Below are positions 1-5,070 of a stretch of DNA of 5,070 bases, one piece after another. Below the pieces are notes generated by a model. That model was not told the DNA's origin. It saw nothing but the letters and a program-made list of their open reading frames with translations, and did no database searches. Location of the stretch: the NCBI GenBank assembly GCA_003157445.1, contig PMJN01000317.1:1-5070 (forward strand). Reading direction: 5' to 3'. The position numbers were made by a program, and so were the translations under genes. Origin of the DNA: Micrococcales bacterium. Lineage in GTDB: Bacteria > Actinomycetota > Actinomycetes > Actinomycetales > Dermatophilaceae. How positions within the stretch are numbered: the first letter of the stretch is position 1; each line of letters opens with the position of its first letter.

Positions 1-510
1 GTTGTGCACCATCTTGACGTAGTGCCCGGAACCGACCTCGCCGGCGTGGACAAAACCTTCGTCGCGGGGGCCCTCCGGACGAAGGGCGTCGAAGATCGGC
101 ATAACCATCTCGACGTGGGCGGCGTCACCGCCACACATTAGGCCGTAGCCGTTGTCCTTACCCCAGACACCTCCGCTGACGCCACAGTCGACGAAGCCGA
201 TCCCCTTGGCTTCTAGTTCCTTGGCATGAAGGATGTCGTCGGTGAACTTGCTGTTGCCACCGTCCACGAGTAGGTCGCCCTTGGAGAGAAGTGCTCCCAG
301 AGCGGTGATTGTCTGGGCTGTCGCAGCGCCGGCTGGGACCATCACAATCACGATGCGAGGGCTCGGTAGAGCGGCGATCAGCTCCTCCAGGCTCGCGACG
401 TCGCGAGTGGGTGAGGTGCGGCTATAGCCGGTGACCTCGTGACCTGCGCTGCGGATCCGGTCGCGCATGTTGGCGCCCATCTTGCCGAGCCCGACGAGAC
501 CAATATGCAT
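1..510 (-). CDS. gnd: 6-phosphogluconate dehydrogenase, decarboxylating (N-terminal part, cut by window edge)
   Basis: Cytosolic enzyme of the oxidative pentose phosphate pathway; it oxidises and decarboxylates 6-phosphogluconate to ribulose 5-phosphate, giving NAD(P)H. The visible 170 codons start MHIGLVGLGKMG, a Rossmann nucleotide-binding motif (GLGKMG at residues 7-12). Substrate-site motifs follow in family order: DGGNS at 83-87, VSGGVWG at 111-117, and GSGHYVKMVHN at 160-170, whose Lys166 matches the catalytic lysine. The frame is open to base 1, so the C-terminal helical domain lies outside the window. The ATG at 510 is chosen because the Rossmann strand begins at once; a weak AGGGA stands about ten bases upstream. 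It lies 28 bases after the dnaN stop codon on the same strand, so co-transcription is likely. The motifs look intact. The family is clear; whether it is the short (about 300 residues) or long (about 470 residues) form cannot be decided from this part. Confidence 0.95.
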   Translation of the reverse strand, partial: MHIGLVGLGKMGANMRDRIRSAGHEVTGYSRTSPTRDVASLEELIAALPSPRIVIVMVPAGAATAQTITALGALLSKGDLLVDGGNSKFTDDILHAKELEAKGIGFVDCGVSGGVWGKDNGYGLMCGGDAAHVEMVMPIFDALRPEGPRDEGFVHAGEVGSGHYVKMVHN

Positions 511-538
511 GGTGTAATCCCTATCCGTGAATTGAATG

Positions 539-1672
539 TCAGCTGGCAAAACGCACAGGCATGAGGACGTAGCGGTAGGACGTGTCGGCAGGCCCGTCGA
601 GCTCGGCCTGACCGGAAAGCACCGCAGGGCGACTGCTCTGCGTGAAGGACAACCGGCTGTAGTTCGTGCCGACCGCCCCCAGTCCATCCAGCAGAAACTG
701 CGGGTTGAAGGCGATCTCGATCTCCGGCCCAGTCAGGACCGCCTCAACCGCTTCACTGGCTTGGGCACCGTCGCCAGTGCCAGCTTCAATCGCGACCTGG
801 CCGTCGCTGAAGCGCAGACGGACGGGAGTGTTGCGCTCGGCAACTAGTGCTACTCGCTTAACCGCCTCCACGAGCAGAGCGGTCTCGATCACCGACTCAG
901 TATCTGCACTGGAAGGAAAGATTGAAGTGACTTTAGGGTATTCGCCATCGAGCAAACGCGTAGTCGTGAGGCGCTGACCAGCCTCGAAACCGATCAAACC
1001 GTCACCTGTGGTACCGCTACCGAGGTGAATCTCGATGGAGCCGAGTGCCCCCAGGGCCTTGGCTGTGTCGGACAAGGTCCGGGCCGGCACCAGGGCAACG
1101 TAGCTAGCGTCGGTCGCCTCGGGGTTCCAGGTCAGCTCACGCATTGCGAGACGGTACCTGTCGGTGGCGAGCAGAGTGATTTTCTCTCCTTCGATCTCGA
1201 CTCGTACACCGGTCAGGATAGGCAGGGTGTCACCGCGATCAGCCGCGATCGAGACCTGGGCAACGGCCTGGGTGAAAACGTCGCCCGCGATGGTGCCACT
1301 GGCAGCTGGGGCCGTGGGCAAAGTGGGGTAGTCGTCGACCGGCATCATCAGCAGGCTGAACCGGGTTGATCCACACGTCACCTGAACCTTGGTGCCTTCG
1401 CTGACTACATCGATGGGCCGAGCCGGCAGGTTGCGCGAGATATCAGCCAGGAGCCGCCCGAGTACCAGGACAGTGCCGGATTCTCCCACCTCGGCGGCGA
1501 CCGTGATCTTGGCTGAGACCTCGTAATCGAAAGCCGACAGGGTCAGAGTCCCGTCGTCACGGGCATCGATCAGGACGCCGGCTAGTACAGGGACCGGCGG
1601 ATGATTTGGCAGGCCTCGGGCGACCCACGTCACAGCCTCGGCGAGAACATCGCGTTCAACCCGAAACTTCAT
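539..1672 (-). CDS. dnaN: DNA polymerase III beta subunit (sliding clamp)
   Basis: Forms the dimeric ring that encircles DNA and tethers the replicative polymerase; also binds other replication and repair proteins. The product is 377 residues, the usual clamp length, and starts MKFRVERDVLAEAVTWVARG, as actinobacterial clamps do. Three clamp domains can be placed at roughly 1-120, 127-245 and 247-377. Recognisable stretches are LLATDRYRLAMREL (167-180), LDGEYPKV (241-248), and the C-terminal YRYVLMPVR (367-375), part of the pocket that binds clamp-interacting peptides. The frame continues upstream to 1771, but the extra 33 residues do not resemble clamp sequence. The ATG at 1672 has a G-rich AAGGGCGGG upstream. 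A second in-frame ATG at 1693 would add seven residues (MSKGGLP) and has no visible ribosome site. It is followed by gnd after 28 bases and preceded by oriC. Confidence 0.97.
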   Translation of the reverse strand: MKFRVERDVLAEAVTWVARGLPNHPPVPVLAGVLIDARDDGTLTLSAFDYEVSAKITVAAEVGESGTVLVLGRLLADISRNLPARPIDVVSEGTKVQVTCGSTRFSLLMMPVDDYPTLPTAPAASGTIAGDVFTQAVAQVSIAADRGDTLPILTGVRVEIEGEKITLLATDRYRLAMRELTWNPEATDASYVALVPARTLSDTAKALGALGSIEIHLGSGTTGDGLIGFEAGQRLTTTRLLDGEYPKVTSIFPSSADTESVIETALLVEAVKRVALVAERNTPVRLRFSDGQVAIEAGTGDGAQASEAVEAVLTGPEIEIAFNPQFLLDGLGAVGTNYSRLSFTQSSRPAVLSGQAELDGPADTSYRYVLMPVRFAS

Positions 1673-1742
1673 CGGTAACCCGCCCTTCGACATACGTGGG
1701 TGCTGACAGCGACACAGCAGTGCTTTACAGAGGTGCGGATTG

Positions 1743-1771
1743 ACCTTAGTGCTACGGAGACTCTCAGCCAA
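1743..1771 (-). promoter_or_regulatory. Candidate dnaN promoter
   Basis: On the minus strand TTGGCT (1766-1771, four of six matches to TTGACA) is followed after 17 bases by TAAGGT (1743-1748), which fits the relaxed actinobacterial TAnnnT -10 element. Transcription would start near 1736 and give a dnaN leader of about 64 bases. The position is right, between the DnaA-box array and dnaN, but both hexamers are weak, and read-through from dnaA could also supply dnaN mRNA. Confidence 0.35.
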
Positions 1772-1895
1772 ACATCTGGCTTGGAGTTCTTGTGGTTCAT
1801 GTAAGGAAACCTAGCTGACTTGACCTTGAGTCGTTCGTCCCCAGGTACTCGGAGCGGAATCCATCTCTCTGAGGTCTCGTCATCGTCATAGGGCC

Positions 1896-1913
1896 TGTGG
1901 ATTCTGTGGAAAA
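1896..1913 (-). promoter_or_regulatory. Two abutting DnaA boxes
   Basis: TGTGGATTC (1896-1904, 7 of 9) and TGTGGAAAA (1905-1913, 8 of 9) lie head to tail with no gap, both in the minus orientation. They form the left edge of the oriC array, next to the box-free flank that runs to dnaN. Confidence 0.65.
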
Positions 1914-1946
1914 CCCATGTCTTTGCAGGTGGCGTCGCTAGGGCCG

Positions 1947-1979
1947 TGTGGATGAACGGTGGAGCAGGACCGTGGACAA
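1947..1979 (-). promoter_or_regulatory. Two DnaA boxes in the left arm of oriC
   Basis: TGTGGATGA (1947-1955) and CGTGGACAA (1971-1979) each match a DnaA box at 8 of 9 positions. Both face the same way as the pair at 1896-1913, so the left arm holds four boxes of one orientation. Confidence 0.7.
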
Positions 1980-2059
1980 CAAGGTGGTCCTGTGCAGCGT
2001 CCTTGGCCGTCCACAGGCCGGGACCTACGAAGCGGCGGTTACTAACAGCGCAGAGGTCT

Positions 2060-2090
2060 TTATACACAACTTGTCCTCTTCGGGTCCACA
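2060..2090 (+). promoter_or_regulatory. Three DnaA boxes spaced exactly 11 bp apart
   Basis: TTATACACA (2060-2068, 8 of 9), TTGTCCTCT (2071-2079, 7 of 9) and GGGTCCACA (2082-2090, 7 of 9) begin 11 bases apart in the same orientation, about one helical turn per step. The first is the better site. The other two would be weak alone but are placed for cooperative DnaA loading on one DNA face. A weaker box, CCGTCCACA, lies at 2007-2015. Confidence 0.65.
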
Positions 2091-2115
2091 AGCGGTGCGT
2101 GACGGCGACGAACAA

Positions 2116-2148
2116 ACGTCCACAGAGTTATCCCCAGGCTGTGGACGA
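2116..2148. promoter_or_regulatory. Three DnaA boxes spaced 12 bp apart
   Basis: ACGTCCACA (2116-2124, 7 of 9) and TTATCCCCA (2128-2136, 8 of 9) face right, and TGTGGACGA (2140-2148, 8 of 9) faces left. Starts are 12 bases apart. The last two converge across a 3-base gap. Confidence 0.65.
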
Positions 2149-2195
2149 CGGAGATGACGCGGAGGTGTCCGGCTGGTCACAGGCCGATAACAAGG

Positions 2196-2221
2196 CCACA
2201 GGGTTGTGCACAACCCTGTGG
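2196..2221. repeat. Perfect 26-bp palindrome with overlapping DnaA-like boxes
   Basis: Thirteen bases, CCACAGGGTTGTG, are followed directly by their exact reverse complement, with the centre between 2208 and 2209. The core TTGTGCACAA contains two overlapping boxes in opposite orientation (2204-2212 and 2205-2213, each 8 of 9). The right edge runs into TGTGGATGC (2217-2225, 7 of 9). It begins 17 bases past the dnaA stop codon. As RNA the dnaA transcript could fold a GC-rich hairpin here, but no run of U follows, so an ordinary intrinsic terminator is not supported. I favour a protein-binding site or an oriC boundary element. Confidence 0.85.
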
Positions 2222-2238
2222 ATGCAGAACCAGTGCTG

Positions 2239-3720
2239 CTAACGAGACTGGTTGCGGATCCGGTTGGTCAGTTCGGTGACCTGGTTGTAGGTTGCGCGGC
2301 GTTCGCCCATCAGCTGACGGATCTTGCGGTCGGCGTGCATGACCGTGGTGTGATCGCGACCGCCGAACAGCTGGCCGATCTTGGGTAGGGACAGCTCGGT
2401 CAGCTCACGACACAGGTACATCGCGATCTGTCTGGCGGTGACCAGGACCCGGGATCGTGAGGCGCCACACAGGTCCTCCATGGTCAGGCCGAAGTATGCC
2501 GCGGTCTGGGCCATGATCGTCGCGGATGTGATCTGGTTGCCCTGATCCTGCGGGAAGATGTCCTTGAGCACGATCTCGGCCAGGTTGAGGTCGACGAACT
2601 GCCTGTTCAGGCTTGCGAACGCCGTGACCCGGATGAGCGCACCCTCGAGCTCACGAATGTTGGTCGTGATCCTGCTCGCGATGAACTCGAGTACCTCGTC
2701 AGGGGTCGTCATTTTTTCCTGTATCGCCTTCTTACGCAGGATGGCGATACGGGTTTCGAGGTCTGGGGGCTGAACGTCGGTGAGCAGGCCCCATTCGAAG
2801 CGGCTGCGCATCCGCTCCTCGAAGCCACCCAGCTGTTTGGGCGGCAGGTCGGAGGTGATCACGACCTGCTTGTTGGCATTGTGCAGAGTGTTGAAGGTGT
2901 GGAAGAACTCCTCCTGGGTTTGCACCTTGCCCTGCAGGAACTGGATGTCATCGATCAGGAGTACGTCAACGTTGCGGTAGCGGCTTTGGAAGGCCGAGGC
3001 CTTGTCGTCGCGGATGCTGTTGATGAAATCGTTGGTGAACTCCTCTGAGTTCACGTATCGCACCCGCACGTTCGGATAGAGATTACGTGCGTAGTGGCCG
3101 ATCGCGTGCAGCAAGTGGGTCTTGCCCAGTCCAGACTGGCCATAGACGAACAGCGGGTTGTAGGCCTTGGCTGGGGCCTCAGCCACCGCCACGGCCGCCG
3201 CGTGTGCAAAGCGGTTGCTGGCGCCGATGACGAAAGTGTCGAAGGTGTACTTGGGGTTGAGTCGGGTGGCTTCGACCTCGGTGGCATCACGGTCGGCGAT
3301 GCGTGGCCGACTGGACTGCCCACCCGCGGACGTGGCCCGAATCGTGCTGAAAGGCGAGCTCAAGTCTGGCAGCTCGTCAGCTTCCAACTCCGTCAGGCTG
3401 GCCAGATCAGCGATGGCCTCGGCCTCAGGGGTATCGTCGGCTGCATTCTCTACGCGTAACGCAGGGTCAACGGTGACTGCCAGACGGATGTCCATGCCCA
3501 GCTGACTGGACAGCGCCGAGACCACCTGTTCGCGTACTCGGGTCTCAACGATGTCTTTTGTGTACTCGTCCGGTACGGCTAGGAGCGCGGTCTTCTCTAG
3601 TAGGCCCACGAACTTGGCCTGGCGCAGGAACGCACGCTGGGTTGGGGCTAGCCCGTTCGCGTCCAGTGCGGTCAACGTGTTGTGCCAGACGTGGCCGAAA
3701 TCAACCTGTACTTGCGTCAC
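2239..3720 (-). CDS. dnaA: Chromosomal replication initiator protein DnaA
   Basis: AAA+ ATPase that binds DnaA boxes at oriC, melts the origin and helps load the replicative helicase. The product is 493 residues, close to the usual actinobacterial size apart from Streptomyces, whose linker is longer. Domain I spans about 8-85 and a variable acidic linker about 86-150. The ATPase domain has Walker A GQSGLGKT (194-201), Walker B LLIDDIQF (254-261), sensor I near S290-D291, the arginine finger R307 in EERMRSRFEWG, and sensor II R356 in NIRELEGA. The C-terminal DNA-binding domain has the basic loop SRSRVLVTARQIAM (421-434) and the signature IGQLFGGRDHTTVMHA (448-463). The GTG at 3720 is chosen because family similarity begins a few residues later; GGAG lies 11 bases upstream, a long spacing. 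The open frame runs upstream to 4110 but covers the promoter, so it is not coding. All key residues are present. Confidence 0.97.
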   Translation of the reverse strand: MTQVQVDFGHVWHNTLTALDANGLAPTQRAFLRQAKFVGLLEKTALLAVPDEYTKDIVETRVREQVVSALSSQLGMDIRLAVTVDPALRVENAADDTPEAEAIADLASLTELEADELPDLSSPFSTIRATSAGGQSSRPRIADRDATEVEATRLNPKYTFDTFVIGASNRFAHAAAVAVAEAPAKAYNPLFVYGQSGLGKTHLLHAIGHYARNLYPNVRVRYVNSEEFTNDFINSIRDDKASAFQSRYRNVDVLLIDDIQFLQGKVQTQEEFFHTFNTLHNANKQVVITSDLPPKQLGGFEERMRSRFEWGLLTDVQPPDLETRIAILRKKAIQEKMTTPDEVLEFIASRITTNIRELEGALIRVTAFASLNRQFVDLNLAEIVLKDIFPQDQGNQITSATIMAQTAAYFGLTMEDLCGASRSRVLVTARQIAMYLCRELTELSLPKIGQLFGGRDHTTVMHADRKIRQLMGERRATYNQVTELTNRIRNQSR

Positions 3721-3749
3721 AATCGGTACATCTCCACTCCCGTTGTCAT
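3717..3749 (-). other. Possible short leader reading frame ending on the dnaA start codon
   Basis: In another frame, ATG at 3749 opens MTTGVEMYRL and ends at TGA 3719-3717, which shares two bases with the dnaA GTG (3720-3718), a GTGA overlap. An inner ATG at 3731, giving MYRL, has GGGAG five bases upstream, a better ribosome-site spacing than that of the dnaA GTG itself. Translation of this short frame could feed ribosomes to dnaA by coupling. Nothing in the sequence proves it is translated; it may be chance. Confidence 0.25.
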
Positions 3750-3787
3750 GATGCGATGCGACGCCAGTCCTTTGGACGCCAGAGCAT

Positions 3788-3816
3788 CTTATGCCTTTCT
3801 TCCACACGGTTGTCCA
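3788..3816 (-). promoter_or_regulatory. Probable dnaA promoter, -35 element inside a DnaA box
   Basis: On the minus strand TGGACA (3811-3816, five of six matches to TTGACA) is followed after 17 bases by CATAAG (3788-3793, four of six). An overlapping TAAGAT (3786-3791) is an alternative -10. Transcription would start near 3780, giving a leader of about 60 bases. The -35 hexamer lies wholly within the perfect DnaA box at 3810-3818, so bound DnaA would be expected to block RNA polymerase. Confidence 0.6.
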
Positions 3817-3840
3817 CAGCTGTGCATATGCTGTGGACAG
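3810..3840. promoter_or_regulatory. Inverted pair of DnaA boxes at the dnaA promoter
   Basis: TTGTCCACA (3810-3818) matches the actinobacterial consensus perfectly. TGTGGACAG (3832-3840) matches at 8 of 9 in the opposite orientation. The two form a 10-bp inverted repeat, TGTCCACAGC (3811-3820) and GCTGTGGACA (3830-3839), around a 9-base spacer; the second arm overlaps GCATATGC (3824-3831). A weaker box, TCTTCCACA, lies at 3798-3806 between the promoter hexamers. DnaA boxes at dnaA promoters mediate autoregulation in several bacteria, and this arrangement fits that role. Confidence 0.85.
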
Positions 3841-4267
3841 TTGATGTGGGCCGCGGAAGCCAACGAGCGTTCTGCCCTCACGGGGAGCCGTACGAGGGTC
3901 TAAATCGTAGTGTTCATGCTCACAGAATCGAATGTTAACCGGCGTGTCGCCTGACAGGGATAGCCCTGCTGGATCAACATAGGCTGTTTTCGCCCATTTT
4001 GGTGGCACAGGGCAAAGGCAAACCCCACGAGTTTGACCGTGCCCTACCGGCTCCCGTACCGTGGACCAAGCCTGTGTTGAGGGCCGTTTTCGCATGCCCG
4101 TGCATTCCACGCCGTTTCTGGTGGCCGCGGGCTTCCGATTGTGGCCGATCAGCGTCTCGAACGCAGTGGGGATTATCGCCCCTTGAATGAGTTGACTCGT
4201 CCCACCCTGTACCCCGCACCACCTTCAGCACAGATCCACGGATGGCTGTGCAGTAACGGAGAACCTC
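3841..4267. other. Gene-free remainder of the divergent dnaA–rpmH spacer
   Basis: No protein or structural RNA could be recognised here. Open frames that cross it look like chance: they have no family resemblance, and the longest continue into dnaA or rpmH in overlapping frames. It must hold the rpmH operon promoter. It also contains a short inverted repeat (CAGGG at 3955-3959 and CCCTG at 3964-3968) and an imperfect hairpin just before the rpmH ribosome site (GCACAG at 4228-4233 and CTGTGC at 4246-4251). No convincing DnaA box was found here. Confidence 0.6.
4033..4062 (+). promoter_or_regulatory. Weak candidate promoter for rpmH–rnpA–yidD
   Basis: TTGACC (4033-4038) and TACCGT (4057-4062, fitting TAnnnT) are separated by 18 bases. 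Transcription would start near 4069, leaving a leader of about 200 bases before rpmH. A second -35-like TTGACT lies closer at 4192-4197 but has no good -10 element at the right distance. One or both may be real. Confidence 0.3.
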
Positions 4268-4405
4268 GTGAGTAAGCGCACCTTCCAGCCGAACAATCGT
4301 CGACGGGCCAAGACCCACGGCTTCCGCCTGCGCATGCGCACCCGCGCCGGCCGCGCCATCCTGGCCGCTCGTCGCCTCAAGGGTCGCTCCGAACTGTCCG
4401 CCTGA
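4268..4405 (+). CDS. rpmH: 50S ribosomal protein L34
   Basis: Small basic protein of the large ribosomal subunit that binds 23S rRNA. The 45-residue product starts [20 protein letters not shown] and continues with [19 protein letters not shown], the L34 signature through most of its length. About a third of its residues are Arg or Lys, and the size is normal for the family. Initiation is at GTG (4268), with GGAG (4258-4261) six bases upstream, a clear ribosome site. The stop codon TGA (4403-4405) is ten bases before the rnpA start, so the two are co-transcribed. The gene is divergent from dnaA, the usual actinobacterial arrangement. Confidence 0.97.
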   Translation: MSKRTFQPNNRRRAKTHGFRLRMRTRAGRAILAARRLKGRSELSA

Positions 4406-4415
4406 GGCTCGACGC

Positions 4416-4796
4416 GTGCTGCCAGCGCGTCATCGTCTGCGAAGCAGCACCGATTTCGCCGCCGTTTTTCGGGGGGCACGCGGAGCAGGCGGATCTCGTT
4501 CCGGCAGCCGCTTCATCGTGGTTCACGTCAACAAGACCGATGCGCGTGCGGGTCAACCGCCGCGGGTCGGTCTTGTCGTGTCTAAGGCTGTGGGTAACGC
4601 TGTTGTGCGCAATCGCACCAAACGGGTCTTGCGAGCTCTGATGAGTCACCGGATAGATCAACTGCCCCAGGGCGTTGATGTGGTTATCCGCGCTAAGACC
4701 GACCTGCCTGGTACGCCAACAGCGGTTTTGGCTCAGGACCTGGACAGATTGCTGGCCACCGTGCTGCGCCGGGCTTCCTCACAGGAAAGAGGCTGA
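4416..4796 (+). CDS. rnpA: Ribonuclease P protein component
   Basis: Basic protein cofactor of RNase P; together with the catalytic RNA it removes 5' leaders from precursor tRNAs. The product is 126 residues, normal for actinobacteria, and starts MLPARHRLRSSTDFAAVFRG. The family signature occupies residues 55-73, with VSKAVGNAVVRNRTKR and the RNR core at 65-67 that contacts RNA. VDVVIRAK (87-94) is the conserved late strand. Initiation is at GTG (4416); a GAGG overlapping the rpmH stop codon serves as ribosome site about eight bases upstream, consistent with coupling to rpmH. yidD begins six bases after the TGA. Nothing is missing or unusual. Confidence 0.96.
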   Translation: MLPARHRLRSSTDFAAVFRGARGAGGSRSGSRFIVVHVNKTDARAGQPPRVGLVVSKAVGNAVVRNRTKRVLRALMSHRIDQLPQGVDVVIRAKTDLPGTPTAVLAQDLDRLLATVLRRASSQERG

Positions 4797-4802
4797 AGCC
4801 GT

Positions 4803-5070
4803 ATGTCATTACCTTCCCTACGTGCTGCTGTCGCAGCCCCCGCGATCTGGCTGATCCGGGCCTATCAGCTGGTCTGGTCACCGATGCGGCCGCCGACGTG
4901 CCGGTACTACCCTTCCTGCTCTGCATACGCACTGACCGCGATCGAGCGGTTCGGGCTCCTTCGTGGTTCCTGGCTTGCTGCCCGGCGCCTTCTGCGCTGC
5001 CACCCGTGGACTCCCGGCGGAGTCGATCACGTTCCAGAGAAAGAATCCGGACATATGTCCGGGCCCCCCA
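4803..5070 (+). CDS. yidD: Membrane protein insertion efficiency factor YidD (3' end cut by window edge)
   Basis: Small protein thought to sit at the inner face of the membrane and assist YidC-dependent insertion of membrane proteins. The visible 89 residues start [20 protein letters not shown], an amphipathic or hydrophobic N-terminus. The family core follows: [15 protein letters not shown] (33-47), with two of the conserved cysteines, and then [17 protein letters not shown] (62-78), with the third. After that the tail is variable, as is usual; the frame is still open at the window end, so total length is unknown. ATG at 4803 is chosen because it lies six bases after the rnpA stop codon, with GAGG about ten bases upstream. 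In this gene order yidC normally follows, which fits the proposed role. Confidence 0.95.
   Translation, partial: MSLPSLRAAVAAPAIWLIRAYQLVWSPMRPPTCRYYPSCSAYALTAIERFGLLRGSWLAARRLLRCHPWTPGGVDHVPEKESGHMSGPP
5047..5062. repeat. Perfect 16-bp palindrome in the 3' part of yidD
   Basis: CCGGACAT is followed directly by its reverse complement ATGTCCGG. It lies in the variable tail codons of yidD, after the conserved core. It could fold a small hairpin or bind a dimeric regulator upstream of the next gene, but it may be chance. Confidence 0.5.

Larger units (their letters stand above)
1896..2225. other. oriC: Chromosomal replication origin (oriC), DnaA-box array
   Basis: The non-coding stretch between dnaA and dnaN (1673-2238) is the standard actinobacterial oriC position. 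Compared with TTGTCCACA / TTATCCACA on either strand I count about a dozen boxes with 7 or 8 of 9 matches. Facing left (written TGTGGAnnn): 1896, 1905, 1947, 1971, 2140 and 2217. Facing right (nnnTCCACA or similar): 2007, 2060, 2071, 2082, 2116, 2128 and 2204. None matches perfectly, as expected for a cooperative array of weaker sites. No strongly AT-rich unwinding element stands out. The box-free flank 1773-1895 looks somewhat richer in A and T than the array and is the likeliest unwinding region, but this is a guess. Confidence 0.92.

Noticed and set aside
1673..1771. In-frame upstream extension of dnaN by 33 codons
   Set aside because: Clamp proteins begin at MKFRVERD; the extension has no family similarity and overlaps the likely promoter and leader.
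1740..1830. Repeated TTGACCTT at 1740 and 1820 as plus-strand promoters or an iteron
   Set aside because: No suitable -10 element follows either copy on the plus strand, no plus-strand gene lies downstream, and two 8-base copies are too few to call an iteron.
1669..2115. 148-codon minus-strand frame across the dnaN–dnaA intergenic region
   Set aside because: It lies over the DnaA-box array, has no recognisable domain, and overlaps the dnaN start in another frame. It is best read as a chance frame in oriC.
3955..3968. Short hairpin CAGGG/CCCTG as a terminator
   Set aside because: Only a 5-bp stem, no T-run, and no gene ends nearby on either strand.
3721..4110. In-frame upstream extension of dnaA by 130 codons
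   Set aside because: The extra residues do not resemble any DnaA N-terminus, and the stretch contains the promoter and inverted DnaA boxes. DnaA similarity begins just after the GTG at 3720.
3974..4318. 114-codon minus-strand frame overlapping the rpmH start
   Set aside because: No family resemblance; it covers the rpmH ribosome site and early codons on the opposite strand.
1..5070. Novel defence, mobile or CRISPR system
   Set aside because: Every sizeable gene is a known core gene in the standard actinobacterial origin order, with no repeats, transposase or foreign-looking insert.

Overview
The window is the chromosomal replication-origin region of an actinobacterium (Actinomycetota). The evidence is the gene order gnd–dnaN–oriC–dnaA / rpmH–rnpA–yidD, the insertion of a 6-phosphogluconate dehydrogenase gene after dnaN (common in actinobacteria, where recF usually follows), an actinobacterial-type DnaA DNA-binding domain, DnaA boxes of the TTGTCCACA type, and GTG starts on dnaA, rpmH and rnpA. 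The base composition looks moderately GC-rich (estimated by eye), lower than in Streptomyces. I cannot name a genus.

Layout. Positions 1-510 (minus) hold the N-terminal 170 codons of gnd, cut by the window edge. After a 28-base gap comes dnaN (539-1672, minus), the sliding clamp. The 566-base dnaN–dnaA intergenic region (1673-2238) holds a probable dnaN promoter and a DnaA-box array that marks oriC, with a perfect 26-bp palindrome just past the dnaA stop codon. dnaA (2239-3720, minus) is complete. The divergent dnaA–rpmH spacer (3721-4267) holds the dnaA promoter, which overlaps a nearly perfect inverted pair of DnaA boxes, and a weaker rpmH promoter candidate. On the plus strand rpmH (4268-4405), rnpA (4416-4796) and yidD (4803 to the window edge) form a tight operon; yidC would be expected beyond it.

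How it works together. DnaA binds the oriC array to open the origin and probably represses its own promoter through the inverted box pair. DnaN supplies the clamp for the replisome. The opposite arm makes ribosomal protein L34, the RNase P protein and a membrane-insertion helper. Both arms point away from the dnaA–rpmH spacer. The gene content is that of an ordinary core region, and I see no mobile element, CRISPR array, tRNA or rRNA. The points worth a second look lie in the regulatory DNA: helically phased weak DnaA boxes, the 26-bp palindrome, a perfect-consensus box found only at the dnaA promoter, and a very short reading frame ending on the dnaA start codon.
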